DNA of 29,296 bases. Source: Actinomycetota bacterium (GTDB lineage: Bacteria > Actinomycetota > Acidimicrobiia > Acidimicrobiales > SZUA-35). Where the stretch lies: NCBI GenBank assembly GCA_027730885.1, contig JAQCHM010000002.1, positions 1 to 29,296 on the forward strand. The letters are read 5' to 3'. The position numbers were made by a program, and so were the translations under genes. The notes under the pieces are model-generated. The model was not told the DNA's origin and made no database searches. It saw only the letters and a program-made list of their open reading frames with translations. Every line of letters starts with the position of its first letter. Position 1 is the stretch's first letter. This document shows, piece after piece, positions 1 to 7,836 of the stretch.

Positions 1-1284
1 CATCCGGTCCAGCGCCTGCCGGTACAAAGGCCACACGCCCGCGAGACCGTCGACCTCTCCGTCGTAACGTCCTTCGACCTCCTCGGGGCTGAGGAGTCCG
101 AGCCGGATCAGGCTGAGGGCCTCGATCCAGGGAGCGACCGGGTCGCTGTTGCGTCGGCGAGGAAAGGTGACGAGTTCGCCAATGATGCGCCGCACGTCGA
201 TCTCGTCGATCGTTCGCCAGCTGCGCTGCTGGGGCGCGAACGGTGGCGTACCGTTGACGATCGCCAACGCAATGGCGTTGAGCGTTCGGACCTGGAGTCG
301 TGGCAGGTCCGCAGTCCGCTCGGTCATGTCCTCCTGGGCGCGCTTGTTGAACGCGACCAGGCTGACCGCGCTCGGCGGCAGGTTCCACGTATCGAGCAGC
401 AACCGTGCCCGTTCGGTCAGCACCCGAGTCTTTCCCGAGCCGGCCGGAGCGATGATGCGGGCCGCGCCGCCGGGGTGCGTGACCGCCGCGAGCTGGTCGG
501 GCGCCAGGTCGGCCCGGCTCACGTTCGGTCCCGGAGGCCGGAGCGAGCCGTGTTCGATGGCAACGGCGTGCAGCACCGGCACACCGTCGACCGCACCGGT
601 GTGCCGGATCGGGCCGCCATCGATCCACACCGGCTCACCGTTCGGCAGGATGATGTCGCCAACGGTGCCTCGGGGCCCACCTCCCGTCGGCAGAGCCCCG
701 AGGCCGACCGCGGCGTCGAGCGCCTCCCACCGGGGCAGATCCGGGTCTCGAAGGTCGACCGCGTTCGACCAGATCAGATGCACCAGCTCATCCGCCTCGA
801 ACTCGCCGAACTCCAACAACCCCCCGAACTGCAGTACTGGGACCGCCGAAACGAGGGACTGTGGACTGCAGTTCGTGTGGTTGGGGTGGAGCTCGATGAC
901 GATGCGCCGTCGAGCGTGGCCAGCCGCTCGCAGCACCGTCAGTACGGGCGCCGGTTCGGAAAAGGTGTCGGCGTCGACGAAGACCCGTTCGGCCGCGGCC
1001 CACGGTGACGGCACCGACTGACCCGGTTCGACGATCAGGTTCCGACCCAGTGCGTCGGGCCCGGCCTTGGCGGGCACTGCGACCGACGGCGAGGCCGACT
1101 TTGCCGTCGCCGGGACAGTCGACTTGGCACGGGGTGTCCGGCCGGCCACGCGCTCTACCTGGTCCGGTTTCGGCTCCGGGTTGGCGACCGACAGCTTCTG
1201 TTGGCCGTTGCTCTGCTCCCAACACTGGCGCACCAGGCTGGCCGACGGGTGCTCACCGCCGCAGTACACGCACGCAATCGCCAT
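1..1284 (-). CDS. UvrD/PcrA-type superfamily I DNA helicase with a long N-terminal zinc-knuckle extension (3' end cut by window edge)
   Basis: An open frame runs from an ATG at 1284 to the window edge without a stop, giving the first 428 residues. The helicase core starts late: a Q-motif-like LAPDQLAAV is followed by the Walker A sequence APAGSGKTRV with the lysine at about residue 285, then a motif Ia-like segment (VSLVAFNKRAQEDM) and LNALALAIV. Typical UvrD/PcrA proteins have Walker A near residue 30, so about 265 residues are extra. This extension opens with CVYCGGEH and a further Cys (RQCWEQ), a possible zinc-binding knuckle, then a Pro/Ala/Lys-rich linker and a folded-looking region I do not recognise. 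The DExx box and later motifs lie outside the window, so activity cannot be judged. The family unwinds DNA 3'-5' with ATP in repair or recombination. No clear ribosome binding site precedes the ATG. Confidence 0.85.
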   Translation of the reverse strand, partial: MAIACVYCGGEHPSASLVRQCWEQSNGQQKLSVANPEPKPDQVERVAGRTPRAKSTVPATAKSASPSVAVPAKAGPDALGRNLIVEPGQSVPSPWAAAERVFVDADTFSEPAPVLTVLRAAGHARRRIVIELHPNHTNCSPQSLVSAVPVLQFGGLLEFGEFEADELVHLIWSNAVDLRDPDLPRWEALDAAVGLGALPTGGGPRGTVGDIILPNGEPVWIDGGPIRHTGAVDGVPVLHAVAIEHGSLRPPGPNVSRADLAPDQLAAVTHPGGAARIIAPAGSGKTRVLTERARLLLDTWNLPPSAVSLVAFNKRAQEDMTERTADLPRLQVRTLNAIALAIVNGTPPFAPQQRSWRTIDEIDVRRIIGELVTFPRRRNSDPVAPWIEALSLIRLGLLSPEEVEGRYDGEVDGLAGVWPLYRQALDRM

Positions 1285-1360
1285 CCCGGCAAGCTACCGG
1301 ACCTCGGCGAGCGATCGGGATGGGGGCCGCGGAGCTCCATCCACCGGTTGCCGGAAAGGT

Positions 1361-2002
1361 CTACCGACAGTCAGAGGTATCGATGGCCTGGACCCCTCCC
1401 TCCGGCTCGAAGATCTCCATCTGAGCAGCGAGCGGACCGTGGTAATACACGCGATCGTCGAGCGGCCGGACGAGGATCCGGTCGCCGTTCTCTAGGGTGA
1501 AGATCACTCCCGGAGTGCCCGGCATGAAGATCTGAGCAGAGAAATCACGCTTGCCGAAACGGCGTCCGAACAGCTCTCGAGTCGGCGCACATCCATAGGT
1601 GAAGCCCCAGAGTGGCTTGACTTCCGACGTCTGGGCCCCGCCATCGTCAGCTCGAGGATGCCCGGTCGGACTGCTTCTGAGTTCGAAGTCAACGTGCTCG
1701 AGCCGCTGGAGAAACGCCAAGGTGTCACCCGCCCGCAGCTCGATATCCGCAGGAATCTCTATCGCAACTGCGCCGCTCAGTTGGGCGCTTCCTCGAGTAT
1801 CGACCAGCACACCACCGACGCCGAGAACAACCGCGAGCACGACCGCGAGGTAGACGACCCTCCGGTGGCCGGGAAGGTGACCAGAGCCTGGGATGGTTGC
1901 GGCCGCTCCCAGGTCACGGCTGACGGCAGGCGCGCTCGCGCGCATCGCCTGTTCGAGCACCTCGCCATAACGGGTCAGCTGGGCTTCGAGATCAATGGGC
2001 AT
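1361..2002 (-). CDS. Single-pass membrane protein, partner of the adjacent sigma factor
   Basis: This 213-residue protein has a cytosolic N-terminal part of about 47 residues, one hydrophobic segment at about 48-66 (VVYLAVVLAVVLGVGGVLV), and an extracytoplasmic domain of about 145 residues with two cysteines (about residues 136 and 212). The ATG at 2002 has a good GGAGG site 6 nt upstream, and the gene overlaps the end of the sigma-factor gene by 11 bp, so the two are probably translationally coupled. Position and topology suggest an anti-sigma or signal-sensing role. However, the zinc-binding HxxxCxxC motif of ZAS anti-sigma factors is absent, so that role is inference only. I do not recognise the outer domain. 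Confidence 0.8.
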   Translation of the reverse strand: MPIDLEAQLTRYGEVLEQAMRASAPAVSRDLGAAATIPGSGHLPGHRRVVYLAVVLAVVLGVGGVLVDTRGSAQLSGAVAIEIPADIELRAGDTLAFLQRLEHVDFELRSSPTGHPRADDGGAQTSEVKPLWGFTYGCAPTRELFGRRFGKRDFSAQIFMPGTPGVIFTLENGDRILVRPLDDRVYYHGPLAAQMEIFEPEGGVQAIDTSDCR

Positions 2003-2450
2003 TGGCTACCTCCAAGTTTGCGAGGAGCTTCTCGAGACCGCGCGCAAGGTGGGTACGGATCGTGGAATGGCTGACGCCGAGGAGGTCGGCCACCTCCTGC
2101 TGGGACCAGCCGAAGGAGTGGACGGCCAGTACCGCAACACGCTGGGGGACGGTCAGTTGCTCCAGCGCGGGCGCCAGGCCGGGCTCGATGTCCGGCATCC
2201 AACCTGGGTCCGGCCGAGGCAGGAACCCCTGCGGCCGGTGATAGACCCGCGCCGAGGACTGACCCACTCGATAGAGATACCCGGCTGGGTTCCCCATCGC
2301 GATCAGCCGCTCACGATGTTCCCACGCCCACGCCATGGCATCAGCGCTGCAGTCCTGACCAGTCTCCACGCCGTAGGCCGCCACCAACGCCTGACGCAGG
2401 CGTGGTTCGATGCGAGAAAGCAGCTGCTCGATGTCGGAGACGGTCATCAT
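1992..2450 (-). CDS. Small ECF-like RNA polymerase sigma factor (sigma-70 family)
   Basis: The 152-residue protein ends with a clear sigma region 4 helix-turn-helix: LEQLTVPQRVAVLAV leads into GWSQQEVADLLGVSHSTIRTHLARGLEKL (about residues 96-145). The N-terminal half resembles a shortened region 2 (about 15-70), including AMAWAWEHRERL and GYLYRVGQSSAR. It is shorter than usual ECF factors (about 170-200 residues) because region 2 and the linker are compact. The start is an ATG at 2450, with a second ATG directly after it; no strong ribosome site is visible. It lies 14 nt downstream of the cyclodeaminase-like gene and overlaps the membrane protein gene behind it. It would direct RNA polymerase to a dedicated regulon; its targets cannot be read from the window. 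Confidence 0.85.
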   Translation of the reverse strand: MMTVSDIEQLLSRIEPRLRQALVAAYGVETGQDCSADAMAWAWEHRERLIAMGNPAGYLYRVGQSSARVYHRPQGFLPRPDPGWMPDIEPGLAPALEQLTVPQRVAVLAVHSFGWSQQEVADLLGVSHSTIRTHLARGLEKLLANLEVANAH

Positions 2451-2464
2451 TTGTTCAAACCCGT

Positions 2465-3454
2465 TCAGCGGCTCGAATCGTGACGCGCAAGTGCCAGTCG
2501 GGCTGCGACGAGGTCGGCGGTGGCGAAGCCGACCGACTTGAACACGGTGATCTCGTCGTGGTTGCGGGGCCGTGCCGATCCGCTCGACAAGTGGGCCAGA
2601 TCGCCGACGATGGCTTCGGCCGAGATGACACCGTGGTCGATCGGCTGGCTCAGGTCGCCGGAGAGCAGCGCGCCGGTGCGGACGTCGACGTAGAGCGTTG
2701 CCCGGCGTACCAACTCGTCATCCGACTCCCGCATGTCCGGGCGGAACGAACCCATGAGATTGATGTGCGTCCCCGGCGCCAACCATTGACCCGACAAAAT
2801 GGGTTCGGTCGACGCGGTGACACAGACGATGATGTCGGCGTCGGCAACCGCTCTGGCCAGATCGTCCACGGCCGTCACGGATACACCCTGGACGCCGTCG
2901 GCCTCGATCGCCTCACGGGCCCGCCGAGCGGCGGCCTCGGCCGCAACCGCGCGGCGGCCCCAGAAGGTCACGTGTGTCGGAGCGCAACCGGCCTGTCCGA
3001 CCGACACGTGCGCTGCGGCGACGACGGGGGCCAGTTGACCCGTCCCGACCACCAGCAGTCGGTGGGCCTCGGGCCGGGCCAGGTGGCGGGCGGCGAGGGC
3101 CGAGATGGCGGCGCTACGACGGGCGGTGAGCGTGTCACCGTCGAGAAGCCCGACCGGGACGCCGGAAACACGGTCGAAGGCCAGGTAGTTGGCGTGAATG
3201 GTGGGGAGGTTCCGCGATGCGTTGTCAGGAATGTAGGTCACCGCCTTGACACCGATGAGGCCGCGCTCCTCGGCGGACGTCGTCCATGCCGGCATCACCA
3301 GCAGCGACGACTGACTTCCATCCTCGGCCTCGAAGCCGTGGACGTGGCGCTCTGGACTGACGCTGGATGGCGATGCCATCTCGACCTCGATGGCGTCGAC
3401 GAGTTCCAGCCATGGGGTCGCACGCCTCACCGCCGCGGCGTCAAGAATGATCAT
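2465..3454 (-). CDS. Ornithine cyclodeaminase / mu-crystallin family protein
   Basis: The 330-residue protein matches the OCD/mu-crystallin family over its full length. Family features visible are the N-terminal MIILDAAAV strand, the substrate lysine segment GVKAVTYIPDN, LDGDTLTARRSAAISALAARHL, the NAD(P)-binding turn LLVVGTGQLAP, and the conserved THINLMGSFRPDMRESDDEL and TVFKSVGFATADL. Members convert ornithine to proline, or reduce cyclic imines such as pyrroline- or piperideine-2-carboxylate; the exact substrate cannot be chosen here. The frame is open upstream to 3520, but GAGGGAG lies just before GTG 3457/ATG 3454 and the family N-terminus begins there, so I place the start at 3454. It lies 111 nt behind the luciferase-like gene and 14 nt before the sigma gene. 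Confidence 0.88.
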   Translation of the reverse strand: MIILDAAAVRRATPWLELVDAIEVEMASPSSVSPERHVHGFEAEDGSQSSLLVMPAWTTSAEERGLIGVKAVTYIPDNASRNLPTIHANYLAFDRVSGVPVGLLDGDTLTARRSAAISALAARHLARPEAHRLLVVGTGQLAPVVAAAHVSVGQAGCAPTHVTFWGRRAVAAEAAARRAREAIEADGVQGVSVTAVDDLARAVADADIIVCVTASTEPILSGQWLAPGTHINLMGSFRPDMRESDDELVRRATLYVDVRTGALLSGDLSQPIDHGVISAEAIVGDLAHLSSGSARPRNHDEITVFKSVGFATADLVAARLALARHDSSR

Positions 3455-3516
3455 CACACGTCTCCCTCGAGCATTGCTCCGAATGGTCGGCGCGACGGCA
3501 ACCATAGAGCGACGGG

Positions 3517-3543
3517 CCAACCACCAACCGCCAGAACCAACCA
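3517..3543. repeat. Short CCAACC-rich direct repeats upstream of the cyclodeaminase-like gene
   Basis: The stretch contains CCAACC or close variants four times at irregular spacing of 7-11 nt (TGGTTGG on the minus strand). It sits in the 111-nt gap between the luciferase-like gene and the cyclodeaminase-like start, where a promoter or regulator site could lie. A simple sequence accident is equally possible. Confidence 0.3.
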
Positions 3544-3565
3544 GTGATCGTGGTACTCGAGATCG

Positions 3566-4504
3566 CTACAGCGTCGACCTGAATGCCGGAAGCACGGCCT
3601 CGGCGATGAGCGAGGCGTTCTCCTCGGCGTAACCCGCGGGGCACCCGCCGGCGAAGATCACCGTTCGCGCTCCGGCATCGACGTACTCCCGCAGCCGGGC
3701 GACGCACTCGTCGGGCGAGCCGGCGATGACGTACTTGTCCACGATCTGGCTGAAGTCCTGCCGATACTGCTTCGACAGCTGTTTGTTGGCGAGGTCGAGA
3801 GCAGTCTGTCGGTCCTCGTGCACGCACGTGAACGCGAACATCCCGCCTCGCACCGTTCCCGGGGCTCGGCCTGCTTCGGCGGTCAAGTGCTCGATCTTGC
3901 TCATCGAGTCGGCCAACATCTCCGGTGTGTACATGTAGGGCAACCAGCCCTCGGCGTATCGGGCGACCCTTCGCATCGCCACTTCTTTCCGACCGGCGAC
4001 CCAGAACGGCACTCGCGGCTTCTGCACCGATCGGGGCGAAATGGAAACCCCGTCGAGCTTCGTGAAGCGACCCTCGAAGGTCACGTCCTGCTCACGCAGC
4101 AGCAGGTCGATCACCTGGAGAGCCTCGTCGGTCCGGGAGCCTCGCTCTTTCAACGGCACACCGACCGCCTCGAACTCTTTGGGGAACTCTCCGCCGACGC
4201 CCACACCTAGCTCGAATCGTCCCCCGGAAACGACGTCGAGCATCGCGACCTGTTTGGCCAACAAGGCGGCTGGGTAGAGCGGCGCCAACACGATGCCCGA
4301 GAGCAGCTTGATTCGCTCGGTGGCCCCCGCGGCGGCGGCCAGAGAAATCAACGTGTTGGCCACCGGTATCGGGAACATCACATGCTCACCGGTGACGAGG
4401 TAATCGAAGCCGAGCGCCTCGTAGCGCTGGGCCTCGGCCTTGGCGTTCCACAAGAGGGGTGCGGAGATGCCGAACTCGATCTGGGGGTTCTCACCGTCGC
4501 TCAC
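3566..4504 (-). CDS. LLM-class (luciferase-like) F420-dependent oxidoreductase
   Basis: The 312-residue protein has the bacterial luciferase-like TIM-barrel pattern. It shows GFDYLVTGEHV near residue 32, a hydrophobic ATERIKLLSGIVLAPLYPAALLAKQVAMLDVVSGGRFELGVGVG-type block (split here only by description) at about 60-105, and PFWVAGRKEVAMRRVARYAEGW at about 165-190. This pattern is typical of actinobacterial F420-dependent members, which oxidise or reduce alcohols, lipids or xenobiotics; the substrate is unknown. The start is a GTG at 4504, only 10 nt behind the stop of the P450 gene, so the two are almost certainly co-transcribed. The cofactor assignment (F420 rather than FMN) is from subfamily resemblance, not from a diagnostic residue. 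Confidence 0.88.
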   Translation of the reverse strand: MSDGENPQIEFGISAPLLWNAKAEAQRYEALGFDYLVTGEHVMFPIPVANTLISLAAAAGATERIKLLSGIVLAPLYPAALLAKQVAMLDVVSGGRFELGVGVGGEFPKEFEAVGVPLKERGSRTDEALQVIDLLLREQDVTFEGRFTKLDGVSISPRSVQKPRVPFWVAGRKEVAMRRVARYAEGWLPYMYTPEMLADSMSKIEHLTAEAGRAPGTVRGGMFAFTCVHEDRQTALDLANKQLSKQYRQDFSQIVDKYVIAGSPDECVARLREYVDAGARTVIFAGGCPAGYAEENASLIAEAVLPAFRSTL

Positions 4505-4514
4505 AGCGTCACGC

Positions 4515-5726
4515 TCACTTCACGATTCTCAGCGGCACGTGCGCGGGCCCGCGCACCGCGCCGACCGACCACTCGATCTCGGACTCGTCGATGGTCAGCT
4601 CGAAGTTCGGAATGCGAGCCAACCAGGTCTCGAGCGCGACCTGCACCTCCATACGGGCCAGGTTGGAGCCGAGGCATCGATGAATTCCGACACCGAACGC
4701 CATGTGTCGATTCTTCTGACGGTCGAAGATGACCTCGTCGGGCCGGTCGAAGTGGGCGTCGTCCCGATTGGCTGACTGGAAGGAGAGCATGAGCCGCTTG
4801 CCCGCGTCGACCGGGCAGCCTGAGATTTCGGAGTCCTCGGTGATGACCCGAGCGATCGTGACCGGCGCGAAATAGCGGAGCAACTCCTCGACGGCCGAGG
4901 GCAGGAGGCTCGGGTCGTCACGGAGCTGCTGGAGATGGCCGGGATGGGACCCGAGAAACATCAGGCTGGAGCCGAGAAAGGACCACGTCGTGTCGACGCC
5001 CCCGAGCAGGAGCACGAACAGCGCACCGATCCGTTCACGTTCGGTGAAGGGCCGAACCATGCCGTCCTCCTCTTGGGCCCCGGCGTTCAGGACCATCGTG
5101 ATCAAGTCGTCAGCCGGATGCTCGCGGCGGTCCGCCAACTGCTCGGCGAAGTAGGCCTGGACCTCGCGGTTGGCCTTGCGAGCCACCTCGACGTCCTTGA
5201 CGCCCTCCTTCAACATTCCATCGACCCAGCGGCGAAACTGTGGGCCCATCTCCGACGGCACCCCGAAGAGGTGGGCCATCGTTTCGACCGGGACGATCTG
5301 GGCGTAGTCGGCCGCCCCGTCGACGAACTCTCGATCGATGATGTCGTCGATCAACCGATTGGTCATCTCGACGACGAACGGTTCGAGCAGATCGACCTCC
5401 CGGGGATTGAACGCGGGAAGCAGGGCCCGCCGGATCGGGCCGTGGTCCGGCGGGTCCAGGGTGATCGGTGGGATCTCGAGCTTGACCTTGTCGGGGTGGC
5501 TGTCGTTGATCATCGTGATCCGGCTGGAGAACACCTCGGTTCGACGGGCGACGTCGGCGACGTCATCGAACCGAGTGACGAGGTACGCCCCGAAGAAGCG
5601 GTCGGTGCTGGCGACAGGGCACCGCTCCCTCAGGTCGGCCAGGATCTCGATCGAGTGATCGCGCCACTCGTCGGTGAGATGATCGAAGTCGGTGGCCCAC
5701 TCCGACACCGGGGTGCGTTCATCCAT
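4515..5726 (-). CDS. Cytochrome P450
   Basis: The 403-residue protein is a typical soluble bacterial P450. The I-helix oxygen-activation motif is GGVDTT at 242-247, the K-helix ExxR is EELLR near 280-284, and the haem loop is FGVGIHRCLG with the thiolate ligand Cys351. DPPDHGPIRR near 91-100 is the usual helix-C region. The frame stays open to 6332, but the upstream part has no P450 similarity and lies opposite another gene, so I place the start at ATG 5726 (MDERTPVSEW). No ferredoxin or reductase gene is adjacent, so electrons must come from elsewhere. Substrate is unknown; the coupled luciferase-like gene suggests successive oxidation of one compound. Confidence 0.93.
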   Translation of the reverse strand: MDERTPVSEWATDFDHLTDEWRDHSIEILADLRERCPVASTDRFFGAYLVTRFDDVADVARRTEVFSSRITMINDSHPDKVKLEIPPITLDPPDHGPIRRALLPAFNPREVDLLEPFVVEMTNRLIDDIIDREFVDGAADYAQIVPVETMAHLFGVPSEMGPQFRRWVDGMLKEGVKDVEVARKANREVQAYFAEQLADRREHPADDLITMVLNAGAQEEDGMVRPFTERERIGALFVLLLGGVDTTWSFLGSSLMFLGSHPGHLQQLRDDPSLLPSAVEELLRYFAPVTIARVITEDSEISGCPVDAGKRLMLSFQSANRDDAHFDRPDEVIFDRQKNRHMAFGVGIHRCLGSNLARMEVQVALETWLARIPNFELTIDESEIEWSVGAVRGPAHVPLRIVK

Positions 5727-5899
5727 GCTGGTACTCGATTCTGTCGAGGTCGGGCGACGGAGATCCCTCCGTCGACCAAGGTTGTACGTTGCAGCAGCCC
5801 CAGCACAATCGCGCCACCACTCGACGACCCGCGAGCTGTTCGACCATCCGCACAACCTACTGTCGATCGGCATTCGCTTCGAATTCCGCCGCCGGCCGC

Positions 5900-5936
5900 G
5901 GATCCCCCACGAGTGCCCCCGAGCGTTGGGGGATCC
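5900..5936. promoter_or_regulatory. Perfect 10-bp inverted repeat in the divergent region before the 96-residue gene
   Basis: GGATCCCCCA (5900-5909) is repeated in inverse as TGGGGGATCC (5927-5936) around a 17-nt loop. The right arm continues into a self-palindrome, GGGGGATCCCCC (5928-5939). It lies about 75 nt upstream of the start at 6012, in the 285-bp gap between the divergent P450 and 96-residue genes. It could be an operator or a 5'-leader hairpin. Confidence 0.5.
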
Positions 5937-6011
5937 CCCGATTCCGCAGGACCTCGTCCGTCGTACGTTCTCTCCATCGACATCCGCTCGACACCTGGGA
6001 AAGGACTCCCC

Positions 6012-6302
6012 ATGGCTACTGCAACCGAACAAGCACCAGAACTCTTCTGTCAGATCGACCAGCTTCGATCGGCCCTCGAAGGACAGATTGTCGTTTCGCA
6101 GAATCGCTGGGTCGACCATTGTCTCGACCTCCTGAACCGACTCGACCAGCTCCCACTGCGACAGATCGTGAAGCGTGTCCTGGCCGAGATCAGCCATCTG
6201 AGTTCGGTCGACGCCCGCTGGCTCAGCGAACAGCTGCGCCTGCTGGAGACAGCGGTCGAGATCGAGTCGGCGTTCGACCAACTGGCCATTCCCGCTCGGT
6301 AG
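6012..6302 (+). CDS. Small hypothetical protein, 96 residues, helical
   Basis: I do not recognise this protein. The frame starts at ATG 6012 behind GGGAAAGGA about 5 nt upstream and encodes MATATEQAPELF followed by long amphipathic, leucine-rich helices (DQLRSALEGQIV, HCLDLLNRLDQLPLRQIV, WLSEQLRLLETAVEIESAFDQL). It has no signal peptide, membrane segment or cysteine pair; there are two single cysteines. It is acidic and looks like a helical bundle or protein-interaction module. The same frame is open far upstream on this strand, but only opposite the P450 gene. It is divergent from the P450 and has an inverted repeat in its leader. A spurious ORF is possible, but the start context and amino-acid composition favour a real gene. 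Confidence 0.6.
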   Translation: MATATEQAPELFCQIDQLRSALEGQIVVSQNRWVDHCLDLLNRLDQLPLRQIVKRVLAEISHLSSVDARWLSEQLRLLETAVEIESAFDQLAIPAR

Positions 6303-6405
6303 AGGCTCGAGCCCGACGGCGGAGGAGCCCATGGCCCTCGTCGCGGCGCTCCTTCACCCGGGCGACTGCTCATATGAAGGCCTCGGCTGTCGGCGTCGAG
6401 GACGA

Positions 6406-6735
6406 CTAGAACGAGGGGTCCATGCTCTCGTCGTCGCCGACGATGACCAGGGAGACCGCGACGTCGTCTCCCTCGTTCAAACGCTCGGCGCGACGCACCG
6501 CCTTCTTGACCGGTAGGAGGTAGGCCTGCGAACGCTTGTCGGGGAACAACGACGTGGCCCACTCGGTCCGGCCGACGGTGACACGAACCCGGACCGACCC
6601 GAACGCGGTCGATCGGTGGGAGGTTCTCGCCTCGATGTCGTCGGACACCTCGCCCGGAAGCGTCAGGAAGGTCCAGCCGGCCTGGCCGCCATGAAGCCAG
6701 AGCTTCGCCTCGAAGTCGTACCTGGGACCGGTCAC
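6406..6735 (-). CDS. DUF1905 domain-containing protein
   Basis: The 109-residue protein fits the DUF1905 fold along its whole length: YDFEAKLWLHGGQAGWTFLTLP at the N-terminus, then FGSVRVRVTVGRTEWATSLFP and YLLPVKKAVRRAERLNEGDDVAVSL. This family is a small beta-barrel found alone or fused to YdeI-like domains; its biochemical role is unknown. The start is GTG 6735; there is no obvious ribosome site. It converges with the 96-residue gene and stands 77 nt behind the DUF808 gene's stop side on the same strand. Confidence 0.85.
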   Translation of the reverse strand: MTGPRYDFEAKLWLHGGQAGWTFLTLPGEVSDDIEARTSHRSTAFGSVRVRVTVGRTEWATSLFPDKRSQAYLLPVKKAVRRAERLNEGDDVAVSLVIVGDDESMDPSF

Positions 6736-6812
6736 GTCGATCAGTATCGCAACTCGACGCGAACTCGGCTCACAGAGCGGTCATGGGCCCTCGACGTGAC
6801 GGCGAACACCCG

Positions 6813-7766
6813 TCACGCATGGCCCTCGGCGGCGTGACCCTTGTTGAGGAACGGAAGACGGGCCACGACGGCAATGACAAGGAATCCGACGGCGACGCCG
6901 AGCACCGCGGACGCCAACGTGTTGACGATCCACGCCAGAACTCCCCCGAAGCCGCCTACGCCGTGCACCGACTCTTCGAGCCAGTGGACGAAGTCATAGG
7001 GCGCGTCCCAACCGAGCTCGTGGGCCCCGACGAGCACGATGTGGCCTCCGACCCACAACATCGCCGCCGTACCGACCGTCGACAGAAGACTCAGGAGCTT
7101 CGGCATGCCGGCGACCAGCGCCCGGCCGACACGACGAGACGTGGTCCCGCCGTTGGTGGCCAGGTGGAGGCCGACGTCATCCATCTTCACGATTGCCGCG
7201 ACGACGCCGTACACGATCGCTGTGATGACGATCGCCACCACGAAGAGGATCGCGGCGCGGGAAACGAACGACTCGTCGATCACTTCCTTCAGGGCAATGA
7301 CCATGATCTCTCCCGACAGGATGAAGTCGGTTCGAACAGCCCCGGCGATGGTCTTCGCTTCCTGCTCCTCGCCGAGCGCCACCGCGGGCACGTCGACCAC
7401 GTCCGCGTGGTCGCCGAAGCGGTGATGGAGCTTCTCGGCGCCTTCGAAGCACAGATACGCGCCGCCGATCATCAGGATGATCTCGACGAGGAGCGGCACA
7501 AACTGGCTCAGGAGCAGGGCGGCCGGAAGGATGAAGACCAGCTTGTTCCGGATGGAGCCGAGGGCGATGCGTTTAATGATGGGCAGTTCCCGGTCGGCAG
7601 CGAGGCCGTGCACGTATGCCGGCGTCACCGCGGTGTCGTCGACCACGACACCCGCCGCTTTGACGCTGGCACGGCCGGCAGCGACCCCGACGTCGTCGTT
7701 CGATGCCGCGGCAAGTTTGGCCAGCGCCGCTATGTCATCCAACAAGCCGATCAGGCCAGCAGCCAT
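6813..7766 (-). CDS. DUF808 (YedI-like) inner-membrane protein
   Basis: The 317-residue protein begins with the family hallmark GLIGLLDDIAALAKLAA and continues with KAAGVVVDDTAVTPAYVHGL and ELPIIKRIALGSIRNKLVFILPAALLLSQFVP-type sequence, as in Escherichia coli YedI (DUF808). Hydrophobic segments lie near 75-105, 165-190, 220-245 and 270-305, so it spans the membrane several times. Function in the family is not established. The ATG at 7766 has GGGGGTGAT just upstream. The C-terminus ends in a short His/Ala tail (HAAEGHA). Length is normal for the family. Confidence 0.9.
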   Translation of the reverse strand: MAAGLIGLLDDIAALAKLAAASNDDVGVAAGRASVKAAGVVVDDTAVTPAYVHGLAADRELPIIKRIALGSIRNKLVFILPAALLLSQFVPLLVEIILMIGGAYLCFEGAEKLHHRFGDHADVVDVPAVALGEEQEAKTIAGAVRTDFILSGEIMVIALKEVIDESFVSRAAILFVVAIVITAIVYGVVAAIVKMDDVGLHLATNGGTTSRRVGRALVAGMPKLLSLLSTVGTAAMLWVGGHIVLVGAHELGWDAPYDFVHWLEESVHGVGGFGGVLAWIVNTLASAVLGVAVGFLVIAVVARLPFLNKGHAAEGHA

Positions 7767-7836
7767 TCATATCACCCCCGGTCGGTCGGAACGCGGCCGT
7801 CACACTATCTCGCCGAACCACCAGCCCGCCGAACCA

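Noticed and set aside
2402..3547. Plus-strand 381-residue frame opposite the cyclodeaminase-like gene
   Set aside because: The opposite strand encodes a full-length conserved family protein; this frame is Arg/Gly/Asp-rich shadow sequence.
4935..6011. Upstream extension of the 96-residue gene to 455 residues
   Set aside because: It lies antisense to the P450 coding region; a good ribosome site and start occur only at 6012.
5727..6332. N-terminal extension of the first P450 frame to 605 residues
   Set aside because: The added 202 residues have no P450 similarity, cross the divergent control region and lie opposite the 96-residue gene; the P450 begins normally at 5726.
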